The notes under the pieces are model-generated. The model was given only the letters and a program-made list of their open reading frames with translations, did not search any database and was not told the origin of the DNA. Position numbers and translations under genes: made by a program. From Magicicada septendecula (taxonomy: Eukaryota > Arthropoda > Insecta > Hemiptera > Cicadidae), in NCBI GenBank assembly GCA_034769895.1, contig CM068367.1, positions 85,489,654 through 85,553,653 on the forward strand: a stretch of 64,000 nucleotides of DNA. The letters are read 5' to 3'. This document shows positions 25,438-36,223 of the stretch, piece by piece; position 1 is the stretch's first letter; every line of letters starts with the position of its first letter.

Positions 25438-26742
25438 GTAATTAACAAATGTTAACATAAATGTACAAAAGTTAATATCTAATAGAACACAACCTTATGA
25501 GGTATGAATTTAATCTTTGAAAGGAAATACAGACAATAGTGATAATATTTAATACTCAGGAAGGAAGACAGAAGAATAAAATCAATCAGAAGATATATAG
25601 TAATTTTGAATAAAATTCAAATATGATAACAATGGTAATAAACCATGCCTTAGCCAATCAAAGGATTTAGGTTACCATAGAAACTAGGACCGTTGGTTAC
25701 TAATTTTCCATTAATTTTCAGTCCTCGTATAATGACGCTTGTGTAGTAGGGACACAAGATTTTGTATGACAGAAATTTTACTTTAAAAAGTTTAAAAAAT
25801 ATTCAAAGTCAAAAACATATACCAGTGAGAAGGAGATGAAGAGGAATAACATTGAACTGATGTCCAGGAACAATATAAACGAAAATTAAAAGCAGAAATT
25901 CCCAAGACTAATATGAAAAGGACGCCAGCAGCCTAAGTCACTCAAAATTGATGAATTTTCCATTTCCAAAGAACAACGATCTATCACAAACCTTCTGAAC
26001 TGATAAGTATCATTTAAATACCCTAATCCCAGGAATAAAAGCACTTTAAATATTTCTCGAATCTATACAAACTCTCACTATGAATTGAAAATAATTTCTT
26101 TCAAGGATTAAATAAAATAAACTTACTTAGAAAACCTTGTTAACTAAAAAATAACCTCGCACAAGATTGCGAACTTTTGAAACACCTATTGCTACACTGC
26201 AAACAAATTGTAACCACACTTTATACTATTTAAGTACGAATAATGTACGGTAGTGTACTTTTTTATTGTAACCATATTTAATGTTTTCTTTATAATCAAA
26301 AGGACTCCAGATTTTGGACGATTTGATGTATAAAATACAAACAGTAGCCATTACGGCATCAGAATTGCTCGTTCAAAACCAATTTTGTCAACTTGAGATA
26401 AAGCGTTTCATGTTTAATGTCGGAGCAAATTTATTAAATACAAAATTATAATATTATTGTCACATTAAATAATTACCAAACAACCATTAAAGAAACAGTA
26501 CAGAGTGTAACCATTGTTTTATTTCATAGGAAATTGTATTATATATGTGTGTGTTAGCGAACTTACAGATTAGACAACTAGCGCTTTCGCTATCGGTGCA
26601 ATACAGCAAGCTGTACAAAGGCGGGAACTGATTCGAATGCTCCGGCCGTCACTGCTGAAAACACCATACTAACACATTAATTCATAAATTTAATTGTTTT
26701 CAACAAACAATTTACTGGCACTTGGGATTCACAAACCCCTAT

Positions 26743-26890
26743 GAAATTACAGGTAAGGTTTCCACTAGGTTGTACTGATAATTGTGACAACGCTACGGAC
26801 TTCGTTAGCGGCAACCATTGATGTAACGACAAGGTGTGAGACGAACACACTGCACTAATACATAAAAAACCATATACACGTCTTTACAGA
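26743..26890 (+). other. 148-bp segment present only in the end LTR
   Basis: Between cccta and cgcaccagcc the end LTR holds about 150 bp that the middle LTR lacks. Near its edges are a good splice donor (acag, then gtaagg) and acceptor (ctttacag). The missing stretch in the middle LTR is about 12 bases longer on the left than the putative intron, so a plain deletion fits better than splicing. It contains a hairpin-like cgctacg...cgttagcg. Confidence 0.6.
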
Positions 26891-26917
26891 GACGCACCAG
26901 CCTAATATAACGTTACA

Positions 26918-27166
26918 ATATTGATAATAACATCTAACAGATTATGAATGTAGTTGACAGATATTGTACATAAATGCAAAATGAATAGATTGTGGTTTCA
27001 TTGTTTGCATATATCAAACCGTGATTAGTAGCATTATGTCACTGTTCCAGAAAAAAAATTAGAATTTCCCTGACTTACTTAACCACCCCATTCTCACACT
27101 GCATTTTGAAACTAACTTAAAATTTCATAATACAATAGTTACAATATTACTTTATTAATAATAAAT
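26918..27166. other. AT-rich flank, nothing recognised
   Basis: Sequence right of the LTR array. No ORF, repeat end or RNA gene is supported. Confidence 0.4.
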
Positions 27167-27181
27167 ATACATAGTAACACT

Positions 27182-27407
27182 TAGGATGGAAGACAACCGA
27201 ATACCTAAGGAAGGTACTGTTTAGTCAGATCGAGGGTAGAACCTGTCGGAAGACCCACGGTGGATTGACGCAGTGGCGAGGGATGCTGGTAATTTACTTA
27301 AAATAAAACGATGGACATCGATCGCCAAGGACAGGGGAAAATGGAGGAGGATGATTATGGAGGCTAAGGTTCGACTTCGAACTGTGATGCCATAGTAGAA
27401 AAAGAAG
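27182..27407 (+). mobile_element. 5'-truncated LINE, last 226 bp, with target duplication
   Basis: The 15-base sequence atacatagtaacact occurs at 27167-27181 and again at 27408-27422, a perfect target duplication. The insert encodes the extreme C-terminus of a non-LTR reverse transcriptase ORF2. One frame reads SEDPRWIDAVARDAGNLL, KRWTSIAKDRGKWRRMI and MEAKVRLRTVMP, then a stop, followed by a short A/GAA-rich tail. This is the usual end of the RTE-like group in arthropods (motif RW-D-V-DL then W-A-DR-W-I-EA). Severe 5' truncation is typical of such insertions. Confidence 0.88.
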
Positions 27408-27422
27408 ATACATAGTAACACT

Positions 27423-27616
27423 ACTAATTAATATTATATTTGTTATGACACTTGTATAACAAAGTAAAACAAAGATACTGAAAACTATATACTGACACGC
27501 TTACTTTTATCTGCTCGATATGAAACAGTAGAAAGGGAAGATGAGTGACCTTGAATGACCTGCAAACCATGAGCAAAGACATTGAAGAGGTGAAGAAGTG
27601 AAGAAGTGACCTTGAA
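27423..27616. other. Short spacer before Helitron
   Basis: It contains a small direct repeat (gaagtgaagaagtgaccttgaat and variants). No gene seen. Confidence 0.4.
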
Positions 27617-29431
27617 TCTATATATATAAAAGAGAAATACCACTGACTCACTGATTCATCACGAAATCTCCGAAACTATATCACCTAGAAACTTGAAATT
27701 TGGCATGTAGGTTCCTTATGTGATGTAGGTATCCGCTAAGAAGGGATTTTTGGAAATTCGACCTTTAAAGGGGGAAAGGGGGGGAAGTTTGCCTAACTAA
27801 CTGACATAGAATCAACGTAGAGCAAAAACTACTGAATGGATATCAATGAAACTTTGAACATAGCTTCATCATAGGTGCTCACTAAGAAACGGTTTTAAAA
27901 ACTTTCACTCCTAAGGGGCAAACCCCCCCCCCCTATTGTATGTATGTATCTATGTATGTATGTTCCACATCTCCTCCTAAACCACTGGACCGATTTCAAC
28001 CAAACTTAGCACAAATATTTTACGCGACGGGAGAACCAACATAGGTGAGGTGCTTTTTTCAATGGGGTCCTTTGGGAGGTTCTTTGGGGTCTTCCACATC
28101 TCCTCCTAAACCACTGGATTGATTTCAACCAAACTTGGCACAAATATTTTAGGCGACGGGAGAACCAACATAGGTAAGGTGCTTTTTTCGATGGGGTCCT
28201 TTGGGGGGTTCTTTGGGGTCTTCCACATCTCCTCCTAAACCACTGGACCGATTTCAACCAAACTTGGCACAAATATTTTACGTAACGGGAGAACCAACAT
28301 AGGATAGGTGTTTTCTTCGATGGGATCCTTTGGGGTCTTCCACATCTCCTCCTAAACCACTGGACCGATTTCAACCAAACTTGGCACAAATATTTTACTC
28401 AACGGGAGAACCAACATAGGGTAGGTGTTTTTTCGATACGATTCTTCGGGGGGTCCTTTGGGGTCTTCCACATCTCCTCCTAAACCACTGGACCGATTTC
28501 AACCAAACTTGGCACAAATATTTTACGCAACAGGAGAACCAACATAGGATAAGTGTTTTTTCGATACGATCCTTTGGGGGGTCCTTTGGGTCTTAAAAAC
28601 TATTAGATCTGGTTACTATGGCAACCCAGTAGAATAGATTCTGGTTACCATAGCATCGGTGGAAGTCTCCCGCGTAGGAAATAGTGCGGGAGTCGTCCGA
28701 CGGGCCTTCCCCGGAGTTCACCCACGGAACCCGGGGAGTCTTAGGTCGGATCCCGCGAAAGACGGCGGGGCCAGAGTCCACGGTTCTTATAAATAAAGAT
28801 ATAGGTTATGATATCAAAGGTGGTGTATGCATCTTAAGAAACTTCTTAATAGTGTGTGAATTCAGAGTTGTTTCAGTTTGAATTTAAAAGTGGATAAGTT
28901 AAGATCGAAGTAAGTTATAAGCGAGTATAAAAAACAAAGTTTTGATAGCAAATGTATTCAGATCATAGTGTTCAGACAATATAAATGCACTTGCTTCAGT
29001 TTGAATTTAAAAATTGATAAGCTGAAATCTATAGAGGTATTGTATTGTTAGAATAAGTTTAGGAGACACTAATTTAACAAATGCCTTATTTCAACATTAA
29101 CACAATGAATTATAAAAGACAGTAAATACGCAGCTCGTGCAAGTACTGTAGACATTTTATTGAAAACTAATTTAGCTGTTCGCCCTCTCCCAGAGTTAGA
29201 AATCGAGCAGCAGCATCACGCGCAACAGAATTCTTCTCCAGATATAAGAATACAGTTTATGACTTGTTCTTAAACAGGTGCGCTACAGAGTATTCCTCCA
29301 GTGAGAATGCGAACGTAACAATATAAGGAAGATTATACAATATACAAGTAATATAACGTTAGAACAAGAATAGGTGCCTATGAGCCTATGAATAAATTAT
29401 GAACCCGAGCAACGCTGGGTAAATCGGCTAG
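27617..29431 (+). mobile_element. Non-autonomous Helitron 1
   Basis: It starts TCTATATATATAAAAG after an A, and ends at 29431 with a hairpin-like cccgagcaacgctggg and then CGGCTAG, the Helitron pattern of 5' TC, 3' CTRR, and a stem shortly before the end. There are no inverted terminal repeats and no target duplication. The expected T after the 3' end is an A here, so the right boundary could be off by a few bases. The 5' region carries tcatcacgaaatctccgaaac, a block widespread in insect Helitrons. Inside are five tandem 128-bp units and a GC-rich 130-bp patch near 28670-28790 of unknown origin. No Rep/helicase is encoded. Confidence 0.7.
27963..28593 (+). repeat. Five tandem units of about 128 bp inside Helitron 1
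   Basis: Units begin ttccacatctcctcctaaacc at 27963, 28092, 28221, 28338 and 28466 (spacing 129, 129, 117, 128). Each ends in a G-rich string near tcctttggggtc. The same unit forms the array at 39518-39903 in the third Helitron. The long minus-strand frame across it only reflects a period divisible by three. Confidence 0.92.
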
Positions 29432-29440
29432 ATATAGATA

Positions 29441-29980
29441 TCTATATAAGCCAAATACCACTGACTGACTCACTGATCACGATATCTCTGAAACCACTGA
29501 ATGGATATCAATGAAACTTTGAACGTAGCTTCATCATAGGTCTTAGGTGCTCACTAAGAAACGGTTTTAAAAACTTTCACTCCTAAGGGGCAAAAAACCA
29601 AATAATGAAATTTATCGCGGAATTGCATACTTTGTATATGAAGTGGTTGACATCTCAGTTTATTGGAAACCCCGAATACATTTAGTTCTGAGTTTTTAAT
29701 CATTGTTTTAAATTGAAAAACTTCGTTGTTTGCAGGTTCTTACAGTCGAGAAAATTTCGAAGTTCAATTAATTAATAAATGTATGTCCTTTTTTTTCTCG
29801 GAAACGGCTCTAACGATTTTCTCGAAATAAATAATAAATAGCTGTTGCTATGAATGTAAATAAACAAACTAAGAGTTGAGAATTTGTACAATCTATCTAA
29901 TGCTATACTATTACGCGAGCAATAATTGTACAATTACGTACAACGTGAAACTCCGTAGCGAAGCACAGGTATTTTGCTAG
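29441..29980 (+). mobile_element. Non-autonomous Helitron 2, 540 bp
   Basis: It starts TCTATATAAGCC after A and ends ...GCGAAGCACAGGTATTTTGCTAG followed by T, so it fits insertion between A and T. Its last 44 bases match the 3' end of the Helitron at 39201-40122. The start is ten bases after the end of Helitron 1, so the two are head to tail. Confidence 0.72.
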
Positions 29981-30130
29981 TTGTATATAATATTGTAAAT
30001 TTGAATAATCCGGAAACTAGCCATTTTTGTGGATAAGTTCCTTTTCAAAATACAAGTTCATTGTGGAACACAGAGGAAGCAATCGTGTGGGTCAAAGGTT
30101 AGTAAGAAACATACATAGGGAGGAGCAACT
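29981..30130. other. Short AT-rich spacer
   Basis: Nothing recognised. It joins Helitron 2 to the first repeat module block. Confidence 0.35.
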
Positions 30131-31429
30131 GTTTTACTTCCATATTCCTTAAGGAAATGGAAGTATGGTGATGGCAAAAAAAATCGTGTTCGAGATTATT
30201 GCAGATTCTGATTGTACTACACTCAAAACATGAAAAAAAGTCGTTTTCCGAAAAGTGTCTGTGTGTGTGTGTGTGTGTGTCTGTGTGTCTGTGTGTAGAT
30301 TTTTTTCTATGGCAAACGATAACTGCCGCAAATTCAAACAAACAGAATCAAATATTTTTTTGCATACGTCCCTGAATTGTAGAGATCTCAAGGACTTTCG
30401 ATTTTGGTGAAGATCGGTTAAGGGGAAGGGGTAGTTTACCAGCAACCTTTTACGTTTTAACAACAGTAAAGTACTTGAAAATTCATTTAAACTTTTTCAA
30501 ACAATGGTAATTGTTAAAAATAAAATAATTTTGTTGCCAGGGAATAAAATTATAATTTTTTCATTTTAATGTAAATTATGTTTGAGTTAATATCTTTATA
30601 TATATAATTCTTCTGTACGTGTGTATGTCACTAAACTCCTCCATGTATAAAATAATATATCATTCGTGGCAGGTAAGCATATCTCAGTTATGTAATGTTT
30701 ACTTTTACATTTTATTATTATGCCTACAGCAATAGAAAGGCAGGTAAGACACACACACACACAATTCACGTTATTTCTGGCCTCACTCATGTTTATTTTC
30801 TTACATTTGCACGCTTTTTAAATGGAAAGCGCCGAAACCCACACCAACATAAACGCATGCAAGCCGAAAAAATGGACATCAATTTGCTTCCTGTGGATCG
30901 CTGGGCAGTGTAACTGCACGTGTTTACAGAGGAACGATTCATAGGCAGACTTTTCGTCTTTAGGGAATGAACCCTCTGCAAGATGCTGAGGGTCCATGAG
31001 TGACTTTGGTGTGTGTGTGTGTGTCTGTGTGTCTGTGTGTAGGTTTTTTTTCTATGGCAAACGATAACTGCCGCAAATTCAAACAAACAGAATCAAATAT
31101 TTTTTTGCATACGTCCCTGAATTGTAGAGATCTCAAGGACTTTCGATTTTGGTGAAGATCGGTTAAGGGGAAGGGGACTCCTAATTCTTTTTCGCGTGTT
31201 TGTTCTGTGAAACATACACTGTAGATTCGCAGCTTTACTCTAAGCAACGTTCAATAGGAAATGTTGAAAATTTTTGTCCACAGTGTACCCTCATTCACAC
31301 TAAACCTGCTCTGATGTTTTAATTACGGACATCATAATATTAAAACTTTGGAAACTTGAGCACTACTTAATGGAGATCAATCATTAACTTATACAAGCCA
31401 TTAATTTTATGCATATTTTTTATATATAT
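30131..31429 (+). repeat. Composite repeat block: H, (TG)n, D, E, F, D, G modules
   Basis: The modules are named here by recurrence in this window. H (30131-30240) starts with a palindrome-like acttccatattccttaaggaa and contains atcgtgttcgagattattgc. A (TG)n tract follows (30256-30296), then one 160-bp D unit (to about 30470) and E (gttgccagggaataaaatt). F (about 30643-30985) includes tttattttcttacatttgcac. Next come a second (TG)n with a D unit (31008-31180) and G (31195-31429). The same order recurs at 38131-40774 and inverted in parts at 36860-37775 and 61040-62138. Open frames full of His-Thr repeats come from (TG)n and are not genes. Confidence 0.75.
30592..30641 (+). mobile_element. Helitron 5' end stub
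   Basis: TCTTTATATATATAATTCTT followed by ctgtacgtgtgtatgtcac resembles the starts of Helitrons. It sits between modules E and F at the same place as the 39201 Helitron, compared with the copy at 61040. Only about 50 bases remain. Confidence 0.4.
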
Positions 31430-31735
31430 GTGTACAACGTTATTGGCAACAAAGAAGTAGTTTTTGTTAAAATTCCTGCCCGGGATATTTGGCCGTAGTC
31501 CAATGTTTTCTACAAAACCAGACGTTTCGGCAATGCCATCGACTTCCATCATCAGTGAAAATCGAGTGCGATAACGTGAGGTGGTATACGTTAGAGACCA
31601 CAGTACTGTGGTTAAGGCTGAAGCAGTAAGTAGAAAGAAGTAGTTTCTATGGTAATATTTCATTTCGAAAATGATTTTAAATATAAATCTTAGAATATGG
31701 AAGTCATGTATGGTTCTCCATACCGATATTTTATT
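31430..31735 (-). repeat. Module A, copy 1
   Basis: A 300-bp repeat, read on the minus strand from tatcggtatggagaaccata to gttgccaataacgttgtaca. It contains ccacagtactgtgg, a perfect 14-bp palindrome, and the hairpin tatggagaaccata. Other copies are at 37783, 40775, 42010 and 62142. An open frame crosses most copies (for example SLMMEVDGIAETSG), but small indels in others argue against a conserved protein. Confidence 0.85.
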
Positions 31736-33094
31736 TAAATATAGTTTATTGTATAACAAGAGTAGATTAACCATAAATTTGTACACTGATTGTGTTCCAG
31801 ATTAGGTTAGTTGCTGGCAAAGCAGAATTAGCCAAGAATGTATTATGCCATTTTGTTTACTTGGGCCTGCATTTAGCACAGGTTTAGGTCCTAATCCTAA
31901 TAAACACAGATAGATATTTTATGTCGAGTATTGTATCCCCTGATTTATCTTCAAGTGTTAAAATTAGATAGTAAACTCCAGCAAAAAACGTTTTAGACTG
32001 CTGCCCTATAACTAACCTTAGGGGAGGGGTGGCTGATGTACAATGTTAGCCAAAAGTGGTACTGTCAGATGATAAACACAGATAATGCTGGATTCCATCT
32101 CTGTAATTCTTAAACTGAAGAAAGGTTTTTCAAAGATTGTACTTTCGTTGTACTAGTAATGGGCTCTGCCTTTAAACTTGATCAGTGATTATTCTGAATA
32201 ATTATTATTGAAAGAATGGACATTCACCACCGGTGTGATGGCAGACTAGATTGATGTTTCAGCAACAGGTACTTAATAGACAAGACATTACAGTGATCTA
32301 GAAAGCTGGTTCGTTTAATAATGAATGGATGATGGTGAATGGATTCTTCATCATCTTGTTTTTAAAATTCAAGGCTGGACAATAAGTCATTAGACAGCTA
32401 TCCCTATGTCTGGCTGGACATCCCCTTCAGACATTTATATAACTTGTATTACCAGTTTGTAAAGAAGATATACAGTACCCTACTTTTCCCTTAAATCTAA
32501 AGTGTTTAGTACCTTCAAACATGAACATTTGCATGCATCACCTAACATTCCTGTAGATACATAGAATTAATTATTATTGGTTATTATAAATAGTATTTAG
32601 ACATACCTTAAAATGACAACAAAAATGAGACAATAATACATTTTTTTAGGTGAGTAGGAAAGTTGAGGATGGGGTTGAACCCCTAAAACCCCCCTCCCTA
32701 CAAAATACCTTCCTCTATACCTTTAAATGTGTTATAATAAAAGTACGATAAATGCAATCGAATGTTGTTCTCATAAAATATTATGTTGATACTTTATAAA
32801 ATAGTAATCACCAAACCACATTGTCCTGTATTAATTTACTCATTCTACTATCTTAAATAATTAGTAAGTAGAAGATTACAATACTGGTGATAATATAGTA
32901 AAAAGATTCAAAAGATCTAAAGTATGAATCCAACATCATAGGACCTAAAACTTTGCTCACCTAGTCGGACAAAAGCTGTCTTCCAGTCAACATAGTTAAA
33001 ATAATTAGTCTGATAGTTACATCTCTTGTACATCATGAAACCCACGGTCTAAATTATTCTTGGATTTCGTTGTCCATGATGTGTCCGTTACTTA
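31736..33094. other. AT-rich sequence, nothing recognised
   Basis: No convincing ORF, repeat terminus or RNA gene on either strand. Confidence 0.4.
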
Positions 33095-33427
33095 ACTAAA
33101 TATAATTAGTTCACTACCGACTCGGAACACAAAGTTGTTTTATGGGTAAAAACGTAAAAGTTTTACCTTAGAGCCTGAACCAGTTTTTGCTTTTAAAAAG
33201 CTTCTTCAGAGGCTGCCACTGGGAGCACCGTCCGTCTTGTTCTTGGCGACAGTATCGACTTTTGAAAGATCGATGTTGTGTGTATGGGGCGTGATATATA
33301 TAACATAAAAGCTCTGAAGAAGCTTTTTAAAAGAGAAAACTGGTTCAGGCTCTAAGGTAAAACTTTTACATTTTTACCCATAAAAAAAACTTTGTTCCGA
33401 GTCGGTAGTGAATTAATTATATTTAGT
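33095..33427. mobile_element. Foldback/MITE with about 115-bp inverted repeats
   Basis: The left arm (33095-33212) starts actaaatataatta and includes ctaccgactcggaac. The right arm (33312-33427) is its inverse, ending taattatatttagt. Between them are about 100 bp with no ORF. Each arm includes aagcttcttcaga or its complement. An isolated right arm lies at 54757-54875. The target duplication is not clear. Confidence 0.85.
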
Positions 33428-34540
33428 CTAAATTATTTCTTCCCTTCACAAAAACATACCAAGCAAGGAGTATACCTTTATTTCTAATACCTTCATTATT
33501 CAGCCACAGATTCAGAATGGTAGGTAATGATGTTTAAAGAAGAATTAGAAATGATTCACAATAATTGAGAAAGCAACTAAACTGTTACCACAAAACATAT
33601 CAAATCTGTCCACATACCTTTCCTGAGACTGATACTAGGTGTTTAAAAGTAGTAACCAATTTCAAGGCCCACTGTAAATTGTGGTTCTTATGCAGAAAAG
33701 ATTGTGTCAAATGAAGAAGCAGCAGAAACAAAACAAACCTTTTTTTGCAAACAAAGTTTGTAAAATGAAGTGAGACAGGGTAAAGAATACATATATCACA
33801 GTTTTAAGGAGGAAATGTAACCTTTTTTTTTTAAATTTACATTATTAATCATAGAGTACAGGTCTTGTGACTGATAAAGACCAAAAAACTACCAGAGTTG
33901 CAAATGGATGGGTGGATGGAAGATCCAAGAAAAACATTTAATTTAGGACAAGTAAGTAACTGCATTAGTATGTGGAGCACTAGTTTAGTTTAGTTTCATT
34001 TGGGGCATATGCACCTATGCCTTGGAAACCTGAAATTTGTGGAAAGTGGAGATGAGCTACCTTGGAGCTTTTGAAATGTCATGTTGTAGGAGGGCCTTAA
34101 GAATACCGTGGACAGCAAGAGTACCCAATGATGAGATTTTGAAGGGAGTAGGTAAAAAAAGGTTGTTGATTGGATCCACTGTGGAAAGGAAAAGTAAAAA
34201 AAATTACAGGCATTGCGCAAATGCAATGCACAGAGAAGGCCATTAAAAATGCTTCAATAAATCTAAAAAATATATATATTTATGTTCATTCACCAATCAA
34301 TGAATTCATTCTTCATTTGCCAATGTACAGATTATAAGTTAAATATAGTCGCATTCATAAGTGAAGTTGTGTATGTGTACTACGTTATTGACAACAAAGA
34401 AGTAGTTTCTATGGAAACTCACCGGTTCCCATTTTCGATCACACACCAGCGTTTGTTTTCAAATGTGCGACACATCCTTATAAACATTTTCAATGTTAAT
34501 AGTTGGTCACTTGCTATTCCATTCAAACTGCTTTACCACC
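33428..34540. other. AT-rich sequence with a partial module A
   Basis: About 34365-34425 carries tgtactacgttattgacaac and aaagaagtagtttctatgg, a piece of module A (minus orientation). The rest, including the open frames at 33996-34548, shows no recognisable coding features. Confidence 0.4.
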
Positions 34541-34544
34541 GTGG

Positions 34545-34708
34545 TTGAGGGAATCATTGAGGCATGTAGTGGGAGGGGAAGGCCCAGGCAGGTGTAAACG
34601 GATGGGGTTAAAGAAGGAAGAATGTATGTGGTGATCAGAGGCTGTCCATGGAAAGGAAGAAATTACAAGCCCACCAACCTCTGGGTTGAGGAGAAGAAGA
34701 AGAACTGC
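34545..34708 (+). mobile_element. LINE 3' end fragment
   Basis: One frame reads GIIEACSGRGRPRQV with VKEGRMYVVIRGC further on, the pattern of the extreme C-terminus of a non-LTR ORF2 (II-EG--GRGRPR, then D-RW-like). It ends in gaggagaagaagaagaa. A short aactgc on both sides could be a target duplication but is too short to trust. It is 5' truncated, with one or more substitutions. Confidence 0.5.
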
Positions 34709-35330
34709 ACTGAAAAATGTAGCTTAGATGAAAATGAATAGGATACTATTAAGGAAATACTAATGAGTTGTTGCACTTAATCATAGGTAAACAAATGTGT
34801 AATCAAATGTAAAAATGAGTGTGTTAATAGTATGTTATAAATTACAAACTGAAAATCAAAATACATTGAAATTTAAATAAAACAAATTATATCCACTTAA
34901 GTAAATTATGTATTTCATAAAATCATGTCTTTTCCTAGGATGTATACTGCTTTTCCCAGGACTTTTATTATTCCTGGTCGAACTGCTTAATGGCTGTCTT
35001 AGGTGGATTTACTTCCATGCAAATCATACAAGCAAATTAATATTTGCTGAACTACAGAAGTATATGATGTAACATAGCCTACTGAAAGTTTATTTCATTC
35101 ATTAAAAAAAAAAGCAATCTTGTCCTCATATATGACATCACTATAACAGACACTTCTTGTAAAAAAAACAGACGACATCAAACGTATTTCAAACTACAGT
35201 AAAACATAATTTAATACACAGATTGTATTAAATTATGAAGATATTTCATAAATTATTACCTTTCACAATACGAGGGAATTGTATAAAGACATGTTTACAT
35301 GGTGAAAGATAATATTTGTTCTCTCCACTA
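34709..35330. other. AT-rich sequence, nothing recognised
   Basis: Several A runs and no supported feature. Confidence 0.4.
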
Positions 35331-35339
35331 AGTAATCCT

Positions 35340-35830
35340 CAAGTCTCCAGTTCACTCCCTAAAGATGAAATGTTTGTCTATGAACCGTTCCTATGTAAAC
35401 ACTTGCAGTTACACTGGCCAGCGATCCACATGGGAGCAAATCTCTGTCCTCGCTGGACACCTTCACCATTTGCAAGCGTGTGTTATTGTATTGGATAACG
35501 GAACTTTTCATTTAAAATGTGTGCAAACATAAGCAAATAAACATGACTGAGGCCAGAAGTAACGCGAATTGTGTGAGTGTATGTACGTCCAGCCTGCCTT
35601 TTGCTTCCGGCAATCATAATAACAGAACTTTGGAAATGTAAACATTACTTATGGAGATGATATACTTGCCGTCCATGGTACGTCTTGACGCGTCGACGAT
35701 TTAAATTAAAATGAAAAATTTATAATTTTATTGCCTAGTAACAGAATAACATTGTTTTTAACAATTACCTGTACCATTGTTTGACAAAGTGATAAAATCA
35801 ATTGTTTAAAAATTTTATTTTTATGTAAAT
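35340..35830 (-). repeat. Modules F and E, diverged copy
   Basis: Relative to 30643-30985 it is inverted. It contains ttcactccctaaagatgaaa, gtgtgcaaacataagcaaataa and catgactgaggccag, then module E with attttattgcctagtaac. It is more diverged than the copies at 37151 and 40123. The (CA)n is replaced by gtgtgagtgtatgtacg. Confidence 0.75.
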
Positions 35831-36223
35831 TCATCATATATTTAATTTTGAGATTATAGAAAATTCTATTACTTGGGTGAAGCAGAATATAGTATTTATA
35901 AAAGCGAGACATATTTTAAATGTAGCTTTTAGTAATAAGACAAGATATCATATGACAATAAAGTTTTCCTTGATTGCTTTTAACCTACGTTTTCAAAACG
36001 CAAGCAGAAAGGAAAAATCGGTATGGAGAACCATATGACTTCCATGTTGTTAGATTTATGTTTAAAATAATTTACTTGAATTCGGTTCGGTAATTTCCAT
36101 AAAAATATCCACCACCCTCAAACTAATTTCACTATATTCTATATTTCAGTATAGATACTGTATTTTTGTTATTATGGGGTATCGTTTAATATAATGTTAT
36201 TTTCGAGTCACTTTATCTATAAA
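35831..36223. other. AT-rich sequence with a module A stub
   Basis: At about 36018-36065, atcggtatggagaaccatat and gacttccatgttgttag start a module A copy that stops after about 50 bp. The rest is unassigned. Confidence 0.4.

Larger units (their letters stand above)
21357..26917 (+). repeat. End LTR of the tandem gypsy pair, about 4.3 kb plus insertion
   Basis: It matches the middle LTR throughout and ends in the same CGTTACA at 26911-26917. The flank beyond (atattgataat) is unrelated to the gag leader. Subtracting the hAT insertion leaves about 4.3 kb. It contains the three aaggaataagttaca repeats from 21463, a long purine-rich tract, and a less AT-rich segment around 26560-26660. A 5-bp target duplication cannot be tested because the other end of the pair is outside the window or disrupted. 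Confidence 0.6.

Noticed and set aside
26560..26660. tRNA or SINE-like box B (gattcgaatgc) in the LTR
   Set aside because: No matching box A, cloverleaf or A-rich tail. It lies within LTR sequence present in both copies.
28006..28389. 127-codon repeated minus-strand frame (motif CQVWLKSVQWFRRRCGRPQR)
   Set aside because: It is produced by the 129-bp period of the Helitron array, a multiple of three. Other units of 117 and 128 bp break it and no start or function is evident.
30099..31247. His/Thr-rich open frames on the minus strand
   Set aside because: They come from the (TG)n tracts joined to repeat modules. Length and frame vary between copies.
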